Source of the DNA: Burhinus oedicnemus
Lineage: Eukaryota > Chordata > Aves > Charadriiformes > Burhinidae
Direction of reading: 5' to 3'
NCBI GenBank assembly: GCA_008921705.1
Contig: VFFE01007215.1
Span: forward strand, 3,365,097 to 3,429,096
DNA length: 64,000 nt
Translations under genes and position numbers: made by a program
Shown here: positions 1-9,950 of the stretch, piece after piece
Layout of the letters: each line of letters opens with the position of its first letter
Position numbering within the stretch: position 1 is the first letter of the stretch
The notes under the pieces: generated by a model
Seen by the model: only the letters and a program-made list of their open reading frames with translations
Database searches by the model: none
What the model was told of the DNA's origin: nothing

Positions 1-481
1 ACCAGTTTGCACGGGCCCTTCCAGTCCCTCGGACAGCACTGGCTGCCCGCAGGTGTGCGAGGCTGAGCCTCGGGATGCTCTGGAGCATCTTGATGGGGAC
101 AGGCTGCGACCAAACGAATCCAGTGTAGAAACACGAGGGCATTTTCAGGGGAGGTGGAAATCAACCACTGAAACAAGCTATTAAGGGAAAGAAGAGTTTG
201 CTAGCTCGCCAACTTCGGATTAAGCTTGGATTTCTTTCTGGGAGATGTATGATAGTCATACGTAGGTTACTGAGTTCAAGTCAAAGGTAGACAGCAAAAT
301 TTTGAGGCTGTCTTTAGGCAAGAAGTCAAGTAGATATCTAATGACCTCTTTTAGTCTTAAACTCAAGGGATCTATGAGGAAACATCAAAGTGTTTGGACT
401 GAAACTGCGAAAATGTCACTGTGTGTGGGAAGAGCTGAGACACTAAGGAGAGAGGCCCTGATCCTACAGCCCAGTTTGTGA
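1..481. other. Unique non-coding DNA, start of window
   Basis: No reading frame, repeat family or RNA gene is recognisable here. The first 130 bases are GC-rich and include a short perfect hairpin (gatgctc, 2-nt loop, gagcatc at 74-89). The rest is ordinary mixed-composition DNA. Confidence 0.6.
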
Positions 482-550
482 GCACAGATGTTCATCTCCA
501 GAACAGATGTCCAGCCCTGGAGCAGATGTCCATCTCCGGAGCAGAACAGC
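482..550. repeat. Short minisatellite of 19-20 bp units carrying CAGATG
   Basis: Three units begin with CAGATG at 484, 504 and 523, and a partial fourth (CAGAAC) starts at 542, giving periods of 20, 19 and 19 bp. The unit core reads roughly cagatgtccatctccgga. Each complete unit contains CAGATG, which fits the CANNTG E-box bound by bHLH factors. The units differ by several bases, so the array is not very recent. Whether the E-boxes matter or are just part of the repeat cannot be told from sequence. Confidence 0.75.
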
Positions 551-1838
551 AGTTGCTCCACAACTTACTACCTCTGCTTAGCTCAGGGAGTCACTAAAAG
601 AAATGACCAGAGGATAACAGTTGTTGGGTAGTGTTTTCTTCTGTAAGGAATCAGCTTTTAATAAAGCCTGGCTCTTTTTCATGGGGTTCTTTGAAAAATT
701 GACTATACATTCCCGTGCATAAGACTCTTTAAGTCTTATAAGCTGGCTGGCCTCTCCCAGGCCATTTTTTTTCTCTCAGTGAGCTTCAGTTTTGCTTTTG
801 CCTCTAACTCGTGGTTCTAAGAAGTGGTGGGGAATGGGAGGGACTACCAGCGTGGAAGTTTAAAGTAATTTTCATTTATAAAGCAAAGTTCCTGGGGAGT
901 CACTTTGGGTTGGAGCCAAATCTTTGTTCACCTGTGCAGCCATGAGAGGGCCAGGATGTACACAGCTCACCGCCACCACACAGCTCACTTTCTCTCAATC
1001 CTGGGCTGCTTCGGAGGTCCTGCCATAGCTAAAAGAGTCAAGAGGCCTCGCTGGGCTGTGAAATGACCCGCAGCACTGCCCCAAATCTCTGGCCTGCCAC
1101 GAGACCCCCATCGCATGCCTGACACCCCCATTGGCACACACTGTGCCACGCCAACCAGGCTGCAGGAGGTGGCCGTCCGTCCTGCAGGATGCACCAGCAT
1201 GGCATGGCGACATGTCTAGGGATGCTGCGTGTCACACTTCAGCCGTATTGCATCACAAGCGAGGCTAGGTTTTGTTATAGAAAACAACGACTTTAAATAC
1301 TGCCAGGTAGTTCATGATTTTCCAGGTCTGCCCACGGGTGTCTGGATGGAGAGTGCTGCTTTTTGGGCTGCTGTATGGGAGGGGGGAAAACCTGCCCTAC
1401 AATAAAAACGTTTGTTCAAGCAGTGCTTTTGCTAGTAGATTACATCTCAGCGGAGCCATGAGGACCAATTCTGGCTGCATGAAGGCCTCCCTTGTGGCAA
1501 TATATCTATTCTAAGCATACACAAGTCTCATTAGCATTAATAAATTGGCACTGAGGGGATTTTATAACATCTCTATGGCTGGCTGTCTCAGTTCCCTGCA
1601 GCCGGTTCAGCTTCAGACATGGCTCTGTGAGTAATTTTTAAAGGGGCAGACTGGGAAAAAAATCAAGATGAGGCAGAAGAGGAGCAGAGTTTAATGTAGG
1701 CATGACAGGGAAAGGCAGGGTATCTTTTTACATCTCAGCCCCATTTTCCACTTGTTAGATAAATATGTGACTCTCCCTGAGTCCCCACATGCCATTACCC
1801 TGCCGCTCTCTGGTTAGGTGTGTGAGGGGTGGGAAGGG
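551..1838. other. Unique non-coding DNA with a GC-rich patch
   Basis: No supported gene. The part at about 960-1240 is GC-rich, and three overlapping minus-strand frames of 65-72 codons arise there. They show no domain, and their overlap in different frames is what stop-poor GC-rich DNA gives by chance. The stretch 1500-1640 is AT-richer and unremarkable. Confidence 0.55.
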
Positions 1839-2262
1839 GAAGGATGTGCTGGTGCTCCTGTTGCCCTGCTTGTATCCCCCCACTTTCTTTTCATCTAACC
1901 TGCTGTCCCCTGCCCATAACACGTCTGACTGTCAGACTATGTAACTCTCTGCTCCTGCTCCCCATCTCCATTGCGTGCAGCTCCCTTCAATCCCCAAGCT
2001 CGCTCTGGTTCCTCTCCTAAGGGCTCACATGCTCTTTCCCACTCCCCTGGAGTTTCTTTTATTTTCCCAGCAGCAGCAGAGAATGACATGTTTCACCTCT
2101 CCCCACTGTGGCTGTGATCCTCTCACATTCTCCCACCTTTGCTCTTCCTCTCCACCATGCAAACACCCCTTGACTTTCCCCTTAAACACCCAAGATCCTA
2201 TACTCCTGCATCTTACTCTTCCCATCACACAACAGAGTAATCCCTCCCACACTCTGGTTTAG
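1839..2262. repeat. Pyrimidine-skewed low-complexity block
   Basis: About 420 bases are strongly biased to C and T on the + strand, with many ctcc, tccc and cttt words, but no fixed repeat unit. The bias explains both a 95-codon + frame (1975-2262) and a 75-codon frame opposite it. Neither has a domain or plausible composition, so neither is called as a gene. Confidence 0.6.
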
Positions 2263-2990
2263 GGACTTGAAAAGCATGTCTGTGTCTATGCAGTAACAAG
2301 ACAGCCTTATGCTTTAAGGCAAACTAATATGGAATGACATCTCTCTGACCGTCACTTCTTAACACAGAGAAAACTGAAAATTAGATGGGCGGTGCACCCT
2401 TTTCCAGGTTAGGAGAGACGCATTAGTTGCATCTATATGAGCACTTCTGACCCTCATTGTTTGGAGTCGCATCTGACCCCAAATATAATACTCATTCTGG
2501 GTGGGATAAGGAAAAAAAAATCATGTAATTTCTCAAGTTTTCTCTAGCTAGTGGTATTATAATACCTCATACTGCTGCTAGTAGTAGAGTTATTTTCAGA
2601 CACACCCAGCTGCAGGACGGTATTCTGGCAAGTTCCTGTTATGTCCTTCACAGCAGCGTTCAAGCACCTTGGCAATAGCCAGTCAAACAAAGTCCACTTT
2701 GGGGTTCAGCCCAGAGACTAGCACAGAGGCAGGATAAAACAGTAAAGAATAAACCTCACCGAGATCTGCATTTGGAGCGGAAAACCACTTAGGCTAAAAA
2801 GGAGGAAACGTCAAGCAGGGGCTCTTGGGAACTAAGTGCATTTCTCCACTCAGTTTGCATGGAAAGTAACCTTCTTGTGTAATTAACACCAAAACACCTC
2901 CATTCTCACAGAAATAATGGACATACAGCAGATGGGCAACCCTTTCGCAAAAGAACATCACGGTGAAGGCAAATGGGATCATGGCTTCTG
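2263..2990. other. Unique non-coding DNA
   Basis: Mixed-composition sequence with one A9 run near 2512. I see no repeat family, gene or RNA in it. Confidence 0.55.
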
Positions 2991-2993
2991 GAG

Positions 2994-3056
2994 ATTAGAT
3001 TTGAATCCAGGTCCTCCATATGCCAGGAGAGCCGTCCAGCCATTGGCCATGACACG
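2994..3056 (-). mobile_element. Relic of a tRNA-headed SINE (pol III box A/B region)
   Basis: Read on the minus strand, the segment runs from GGCCAATGGCTGG (box A-like), through a CCTGG..ATGGAGGACC stretch, to GGATTCAAATC. The last word matches the pol III B-box consensus GGTTCRANTCC at most positions. Order and spacing of the blocks resemble the tRNA-derived heads of ancient amniote SINEs, with a box A TAGCNNAGTGG-like word, then CACCTGGGATGTGGGAGACC-like sequence, then the B box. The copy is diverged and its 3' body is not recognisable, so the SINE family is not assigned. A degenerate tRNA pseudogene is the alternative. Confidence 0.5.
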
Positions 3057-4380
3057 CATGCCAGTGGGTGTATCTCCTCACAGTTTGTATAAGCTATTGT
3101 ACAAACCAGTTGGGCTGCAGAGGACATCAGGATGACATCGGGCCCTAGGGATGAAGTGTGTCTGCCAGTAGCGGTGGAGGCACCAAAGAGTTCAAAATTT
3201 GAGCTTCATCCTTCGAGCCTGAGGCAGCAGCTGAACATGACTTAGAGGCACTCCAGCATAAGTTTAGTTACTTTCATATTTCATGGAAATTGTGAAACAC
3301 TTTAACATAAGATAGACAGTTTAGATGGATTCAAAAAAATGAATGAGATTTCTAGAGTTAATGGGAACATCCAATTAAAATAGAAAATCTCAATTAAAGA
3401 GCTTTGCAAGCTTTATAAATACTTTGAAGTTTCATCTATGTAGTCAAACTCCAGGAACTGGAGGAAATTTCTCCATTAGGCGGGCCACCCCACAGATGCC
3501 CACCCAAGCTGGTACTGGTCAGTACCATGAAAGAGACAGGAGACAGGATTTCCTGATCTCATCCAGTCTGGCTGAATTGCTTTGTAGCAATTTGAAAAAC
3601 ATCAAAAAAGTAATATATTTTCTGCCAATTCTTTTCGCCTGTCCAAAGTAGAAACCAACTAGGAAAATATGTTTAACATCAGACATACTTTTTTCTGCAT
3701 ATGAAGAAATCCAGAAGATGAGTGTTTCATTATAAAAATATTTCATACTTAAGAGATACTGTCTGTATGTCCTTGGTTGGGTAGCAGAGTAAACAGTTGC
3801 ATAAAAGTGAAAGGATTTAAGATGTGTTAAAAGGGAGTTCATTCTAGCTGCACTGTAACTACAATAACATACCTATTTTTTTTCTTAGCCATGCCAATCT
3901 TGTATGAACACTCTCCCTTCCTGTTACTCTTTCACATTGCCTGGATAGGAAATCAAATGCAACAGAGATGGGTGAGACCAGAAAAGTTTCAGATTTTATT
4001 GAACTTTGAGGATTTTTGGAGCTAGTGACTTGCAGAGGTATCACTCTGTGGAGGATTTCATCTGTAGCTCAGTGATTAGCAATTGAAGGACGGACCGTGT
4101 GAACAGACATGAACGAAGAAGAAGAACTACTTTTGGCCCCAGTTTTGCCTGTTGTAACGCAGGAATAATTTGCAGCTTGAACCATGTTTGTTTGACTTGC
4201 GTGTAGAGAACATGACATTTTTTGAAAGAAACGCAGCTTTGCTGACTCCTGTGTTTGGAAATTACCTTTTCAGTTACTCAAACAGGAAAGGATAAACACT
4301 GGAAACGTTATTAATAAAACATTAAACCCCCCCAAAACCCCAGCTCCTAATTCAGCAGAGGTCAGACAATAAAGTTTACA
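3057..4380. other. Unique non-coding DNA, AT-rich in part
   Basis: Ordinary sequence. The reading frame of 107 codons on the minus strand (3519-3842) has no domain or signal and no flanking splice pattern worth naming. The AT-rich stretch at 3290-3420 has several TAAT/ATTA words but nothing else distinctive. Confidence 0.55.
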
Positions 4381-4705
4381 ATCACGCACTCCACGCTGCT
4401 CGGCGTTCAGAGCCAGCACACTAGTGACTGGCCAGATTAGTTAATCTTCCTCGGCTTCGTCTTGGGCCCTATAACTACCGCGGCAGGTCATTAACCAGCT
4501 GGTGAAGCCCCGGCACATCGTACATTTATTCCCAAACCTTAGCAGCCGTTGTTGAGTCCAGGAGCCTTAAAGAGGTATTTCTGATGTTAGCTGACAGAAT
4601 GATAATTTATGCTCGCTGTAATTCAAAGGGATTCCAAGGCAACTGTAAACTAATGAAACCCGAATAGCTTTCCCGGAGAAGGTTCCTTATTTAATCAGTT
4701 GAACA
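4381..4705. promoter_or_regulatory. Candidate conserved noncoding element
   Basis: This block keeps more than a dozen CpG dinucleotides in about 300 bases, although it is not GC-rich throughout, whereas flanking DNA is nearly CpG-free. It contains words typical of developmental enhancers: an inverted pair of homeodomain half-sites (GATTA gt TAATC, 4435-4446), a TGACAG MEIS/TGIF-type word near 4591, GATAATTTATG and CTAATGAAA. No open frame or splice pattern suggests an exon. Calling it an enhancer is inference from texture; only an alignment with other vertebrates would show constraint. Confidence 0.35.
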
Positions 4706-4962
4706 AAAATGGAAATATGTAAAATGGGCAGTCGTTCTTTCTTTTTAAAAATACAGCCTTTTTGTGAAAAGGGAGATAAACGAGATCATGTTGTGTTAGA
4801 GGGAAGAAATGTAGAAAAATGTTTGATTAATGCAAAATGTTTATTCTCCCCACGTTTCTTGATTTTTCTAACTTTGCTGTTCATCACTGCCAAAAGTAAA
4901 AAGTGAAGAATGCAACGTCTAGTAAGTTGGGTAACCTAGTAGAGGTATTGCTTTCAGCCAGG
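4706..4962. other. AT-rich non-coding DNA
   Basis: AT-rich spacer. A 65-codon + frame here has no recognisable feature. Confidence 0.5.
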
Positions 4963-5015
4963 TTTTTCTTTTTCTTTCCTTTTCCTTTTTCTTTTCTTTT
5001 TTTTTTTTTTTTTTT
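4963..5015. repeat. 53-nt uninterrupted pyrimidine tract ending in poly(T)
   Basis: From 4963 to 5015 every base is C or T. It begins with imperfect ctttt-type units and ends in about 19 T. It could be a degenerate CTTTT microsatellite or, read on the minus strand, an old A-rich retroposon tail. No retroposon body is recognisable beside it. Confidence 0.8.
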
Positions 5016-6281
5016 AAATCTCAAATGAAAGGCTCTCTTTAATCAGATAATGGACCGGCTGGTAATTTTAGCCTTTTGTGACACACCAGTTGGCAGGTAC
5101 AGTGGTACATAACCATGAGCCTTTTCCTACAGCCTTCCCTCCCTCTGGGACACTCACAGACGTGTCTCTGTCTTATCAGTCCCAGGGGACCGTTCCCAAA
5201 CATTTTACAATGAAAATGCAAAGGAGGGGCCTTTTCCCTCCCACACAGGAGGGCCAGCTGTCAGAGGTAATGACTGCCGGTGGACACGCAGATGGCACTA
5301 GAGGTGCTCCCTCAGCCCACCATGCACCTGAAGAAAGAGGGTGTCCATTGCACAGCTGTTCCCATAGGGACGAGCAGGGACCACACTCTGCCCCCCCATC
5401 CCAGCGCTCGGGGTCCTTGCCAGGCTGGTGGAGGCTTGATGGCGGTGGGCATGGACTTCCCCAGAGCACGCCATGCTAGCGAAGAAGGCACGGCCCCAGG
5501 AGATCGCTCTTTGCAGTTACTGCCTTCTCCTTGCTCTTACCCCTCCTCTGCTCATCACTTTTGGTGGCGGCTGGGACTGAAACGTAACTTGCAGCATGAC
5601 TGACAGCCCTTCAAGCTCCTCGGCAAACCTCGGGCCTTATTTTGAAAGGCCCCTGAAAGAAAAAGGATTGTGTGCTCTCTGAATGCGAGGCCGCTGAACC
5701 GCTGCCAACCCCAGGCTGCTCCATTCAAAGGGCTGAGTGAATAAATGAGAATAACATCCTTGGGGACCTCGGGGATCGGTTTACTCTGAAAATCCTCAGC
5801 CTTACAAAGGGTCAGAGTCACAAGGTAAATGAAAATGGCTGGGAGGGGACTTTGATGGCCGAAACACTGTAACTGTAGAGGACTTGAAAGAAAACTGTAT
5901 TTTTAAAAAAGTGAGAGCAAACAGGGGGAGAAGCTGGTGGGGAGGGGGACTTCAGCCTGCCGTCTCACCAGAAGGGAGATGGGGGAAATGGGAAGAGGAG
6001 AGGAGAAAGCAGCCTCTCCACTCTGTTAATCTACAGCATTATACAAGATACTGCTATTTAGGGCCTAGGCAGTGGTTGTAGCAAGGGAGAGTCTCTCCCC
6101 CTGCTTGCTGCCTCATTGCGGCCAGGGTATTTCCTCTGGGTAACCAGCAGCTCTCAGGGCACAGAAGGCTGAGCAAACGGCACTAGGGGCATTACTGCAC
6201 CATGTCCTGAGAAGCTGAAAACCACAGCACCCAAACATTAAGACAGTTTGTGAGATTCAGTTAAAAAATGTCCACATAAGT
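5016..6281. other. Unique non-coding DNA, GC-rich at 5180-5560
   Basis: The GC-rich part produces overlapping frames on both strands (133 codons +, 107 codons +, 97 codons -). They overlap one another, none has a domain, and CpG is not enriched enough to call an island. I treat them as chance frames. Confidence 0.5.
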
Positions 6282-6536
6282 TCATAGAATCATAGAATTA
6301 TAGAAAGGTTTAGGTTGGAAGGGACTTTAAAGATCATCTAGTTCCAAACATCCTGCCATGGGCAAGGGCACCTCCCACTAGACCAGGTTGCTCAAAGCCC
6401 CATCCAGCCTGGCCTTGAACACTTCCAGGGATGGGGCCTCCACAGCTTCCCTGGGCAACCCGTTCCAGTGCCTCACCACCCTCAGAGTGAAAAATTTCTT
6501 CCTAATATCTATTCTAAATCTACCCTCTTCCAGTTA
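6282..6536 (-). mobile_element. CR1 LINE, 3'-terminal fragment
   Basis: On the + strand it starts with tcatagaatcatagaat, the reverse complement of the avian CR1 3' tail (tandem ATTCTATG-like octamers), so the element lies on the minus strand. Read on that strand, the first part still translates without a stop as the C-terminal end of CR1 ORF2, with the family motif [19 protein letters not shown], and ends in NLV followed by a TAG stop. The 3' UTR follows, with the ttggaactagatgatcttta word and the terminal octamers. It is about 255 bp of a 4.5-kb family and 5'-truncated, as most copies are. It cannot be mobile by itself. Confidence 0.95.
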
Positions 6537-7950
6537 CTAAGGAGACATTAGAATAAGTTAATAAGGAGCCATTAGGAAAGGGCATTTTGCAAATAGCCTT
6601 GCACTGGTATGGAGGGCAAATGATGTGAATGTGTGCACTTGCTTTGGGTCTGTTTAAGATTTGCTGTGTAAATGTCCCTTAAGTCATATAAGGCCAGATC
6701 TGAGTTAACATCTTGAGACCAGTGGGAATTAGACACCTAAACACTTCAGCCTCGAAATCTCTGGCTCTCGTTGGTCTCATCTCCTTACCTTTAGTTCTCT
6801 GAGCAGCTCCATTAATACTGACAGTAGTAAAGTTAAACATATTCCTAAACATTTGCAGGATCAGGATGTAAGTGACTCAGAGCAGCCGCAGTTTCTTATT
6901 AGGTGTTTGTATAGTCCCTGGCATCTGGGCCCCATCTCAGTTGGAATTACTGTAATTCAAGCCCTAGTAATTACAAAAATAGGTTAAATACTGAATTCTA
7001 AAAGTTTTCTCTCAGATTCTCTTTTGCTGGTTAAATATTTTTTTAAGTCCTTTAATTCAAGATGTCCAGCTGACAAGCACATAGTTTTGGTCAGAGAGCG
7101 CTGCTTTCTCAATGATGTACCTTAACTAAGGGAGAAGCTGTATATGCAGCTGAACTCATCTTTACTCTCACACAGTACAGATGATACCTGTAGGGCACTG
7201 AGAAGTTAGAGGCATTTCTCCCCACTCTGCTCTTAGTAAAGACTCTGCTATCTCTAGATAGTTTCCTTTTGCAAATATTCTTCTCTGTAATGGAGAAGGG
7301 GAAAAAGAATATCCTACTGAAAAACTAAGAGAAATTCAAACTTATTGCACTTAGGCATTCAAATCAAAGTCCATACTGCATGAAAAAGAGTCTTGCCTTT
7401 AACTTCCACTAGGCTTCATGTCGTCATATAGGTTCCATGCCTTGTAACTGAGTTAAACTCTGTTATTTAAGACACACTTTTGGGCCTAGGAATGTTAGCA
7501 CCCCATATCGGTGCACAAAATAACGCTGGGCAGAGAACCTGCAGGATCCTATTTTGTGTCTCCTACACACCAGCTGCAATAGTGTTTCTCTGAACAAGTC
7601 TCTCCTGCCTTGGGATCCAGGTGGGGAACGTCATGTCAGCCCCAGAGAGCATCCCTCTCTACTGCTGTTTTTTAGGGTGAAAACAAGAGGGTTTAGCTCA
7701 CCAGTAAGTATAGGCCAGTGAGTAGCTAGACCTTTCATCTGAAAGCAGAGATAAAACCTATTTCAAACAGTTTGGTTTTGTGTAGTGTGGGCTGCTAATA
7801 GAGTTGATGGGGCTGCAGGGAAAGTAAAATGGCATCCACAAGGGCAAACTCTAACAGGACATTTTTGCAAACCAGAAACCTTAGAGGCTTTTCTAAAGCT
7901 TTTTTTTTTTTCCCCCATCAGGTTCATAAACAGCATTTATGCCTAAATCC
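6537..7950. other. Unique non-coding DNA
   Basis: An imperfect direct repeat (taaggagacattag / taaggagccattag, 24 bp apart) lies just outside the CR1 5' truncation point at about 6538-6575. It is not a target-site duplication, since both copies are on the same side. The rest shows no gene, no further repeat family and no long frame. Confidence 0.55.
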
Positions 7951-8020
7951 TTGTACTAGGCAGAATAGAGACATAGCTGGCTTGTGATCCAGTTCCTGTG
8001 TCAACCGCTAGAAGCTTCAG

Positions 8021-8125
8021 GGGGACTCATTTAACCTCTCTGCACTTCAGTTTCATCTTCATAGTGCAGAAACAGCGCCACTAGTTTAATCCTACATACT
8101 GTGCAAAAGAGGTACAAGTACACTG
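8021..8125 (+). mobile_element. MIR-like ancient SINE fragment
   Basis: The word actcatttaacctctctg (8025-8042), followed by cttcagtttc and a degraded catagtgcagaaac stretch, lines up with the MIR core (gtcacttaacctctctgagcctcagtttcctcatctgtaaaatggg) in the same order and spacing. The tRNA-derived head upstream (about 7960-8020) is too decayed to place confidently. MIR activity predates the bird-mammal split, so the high divergence is as expected. MIR copies are sparse in bird genomes. Confidence 0.7.
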
Positions 8126-9479
8126 TAGAAATCTTGTTTTGGCAGATGAATTAATGGAGGAAGAAATTACTATGTTACAGAGCATATCAGTGAAGAAGAT
8201 ATTTGATCATTTAATTTTAAACAAAAGCAGGTAGTTCACAAAACTCAAGTCAGGTTTTCTAACAGAGCTCTGTCCCTAACCCAACGCTCGGACTCCCTCA
8301 TGGATTCTCTGAAGTCTAATAAGGAGCAAGGTCAAGCTGTGGCATACCCAGGGTGTGGGCATTAATGGGATTTCCTTCTAGCCTGCCACCTGTTTTCCCA
8401 CACCAGTGGGAACTTTGCTATCTTTGAGATCTCTGCCACCACCTTTGTCAAATTTAGCTGAAATAGGCCAAAGGGTTCAAAAGTTACTGGACTATCTTGT
8501 GTTGGTATAAGTCTCATTTCCTTAAGAAATCAGGCTGAGAAAGCAGTTTGGTTTAGAGTACACTCATGGCTATAACATGCCATAATTCACTGTAGCTGTG
8601 AGCATCATTGTATAAATGAACACACATGCACACACATTTCCTAATGCCTAGCGGAAGCAATAAGCAGAACCAATCATATATATGTAATTGTGTTTATTTT
8701 TCACAAATGTCTTTTTAAAAATGATTCTCTTAAGCCAAACATTGGAGAAATGGTCCAAATTGGGATTTATCTCAATTTATGTGTGTGGAGAATTATATGA
8801 TAGACATTTTTTTCCAGGAGAAAAAACTGAAATGGCACATGGAGTTGATTAAAATTGAGCTAATGGTTTCAATCACATTTCTAATAGTGTAGAATAGCTA
8901 GCCGGCAATGTGGGCTGGGAATAAATCTGCATGATACCTACTGAAACATAGGTGTTTTTGTTTTCCCTCCCCAGGACAGGCAAACTGTTGCTGAATCGCT
9001 TTATTTTTACAAATGTGAGCAAGGAGAAATGTGAAGGAAGAAAAGTGCAAATGAGCGGAATGAGTATACAAAATCTTGCCATAGAGGGGTTCAGATAAAC
9101 AGGGACAAAGAGGCCTGTACCTGCGGTAGGGTGGACAGTTTGCAGTTCTCTGCAACGCAGTCATACATAAGGACAGCGTTAGGCCAATACAGGTCATACT
9201 TCTTTTATAAAGTGCCAACTTGTTCTTAGCCTCAAGCAGACAAAATGTAGAGTGGCACAGCTTAACTGAATACAGTCGGTGCCAACATTTGCTTTAAAGT
9301 ACTCTTTATTTTCCCAGTTCCTACAATCATTTTTTTTAAAAGTATGTGTCAGACAAACAGTTTTCTGTATTTCAGTTGTCTTGGGTGCTGCAAGGTTTTT
9401 GTTAATGTGGGGGCAGGGAGTAGCTACCCCATATGCAGCCCCCTTCAGGCTATTTTTTTCTTTTTTTTGGCTTGATGTC
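8126..9479. other. Unique AT-rich non-coding DNA
   Basis: No gene is supported. The AT-rich stretch 8640-8880 is rich in TAAT, TTAATT and TTGGC-type words and could be conserved, but nothing specific marks it. A small CA-rich patch sits near 8618. Minus-strand frames of 106 and 129 codons (8898-9218, 9194-9583) have no domain. The second runs into the CpG island. Confidence 0.5.
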
Positions 9480-9950
9480 ACCTCTGCAAACGCGGCTATT
9501 TTGCTTTTCCAGCGTTCCCCAGCGGCAAAACTTCGGAGTCCCCTCCAAATAACGGGCTGGGGAGCCAGAGAAGCGCTTTTCACCCAGCTCTGTGGATATA
9601 ACTTCAGCCTTCAGAGGGCAGCGCAGGGCAGCAGACAGCCCCGCCGCAGCCCCCGCGGGCCGGCACCGGGCGGGCGGCGGGGCCGGGGCCGCGCTCCCGG
9701 GCTGGCACTGCCCGCCGGCCAGCCGAAGCAGCCGTGGGCCAGCAGCGCTGACACCTCCTCTTGGGTGAGGTTTGCACCCTCTTGTCGTATTTTATTCTAA
9801 GCCCCTTCCCGGGCCCCTTGGTTATTGATCCGTAGCATCATTCTGCGCACGGCGTGGGTGCGCTTCTGCAAGGGGGTACCCGAGGGCGGCTCTCTGCGGG
9901 GACGCGACGGGACGACGAAACCGCAAGGTGACGGCTGTGGAGCTGCTAGA
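9480..9950. promoter_or_regulatory. CpG island, likely promoter or 5' exon region
   Basis: I count about 43 CpG dinucleotides between 9481 and 9960, densest at 9641-9730 and again at 9841-9925. The surrounding kilobases have only a few per hundred bases. In vertebrates an unmethylated island of this kind usually marks a transcription start, often of a developmental or housekeeping gene or a long noncoding RNA. Donor-like words occur on the + strand at 9764 (ttgg|gtgagg) and 9927 (caag|gtgacg). A 173-codon + frame (9279-9800) spans the island but has no domain, and its C-terminal part is Arg/Gly/Pro-rich as translated GC-rich DNA always is. Direction of transcription and gene identity cannot be set from this window. 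Confidence 0.7.
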
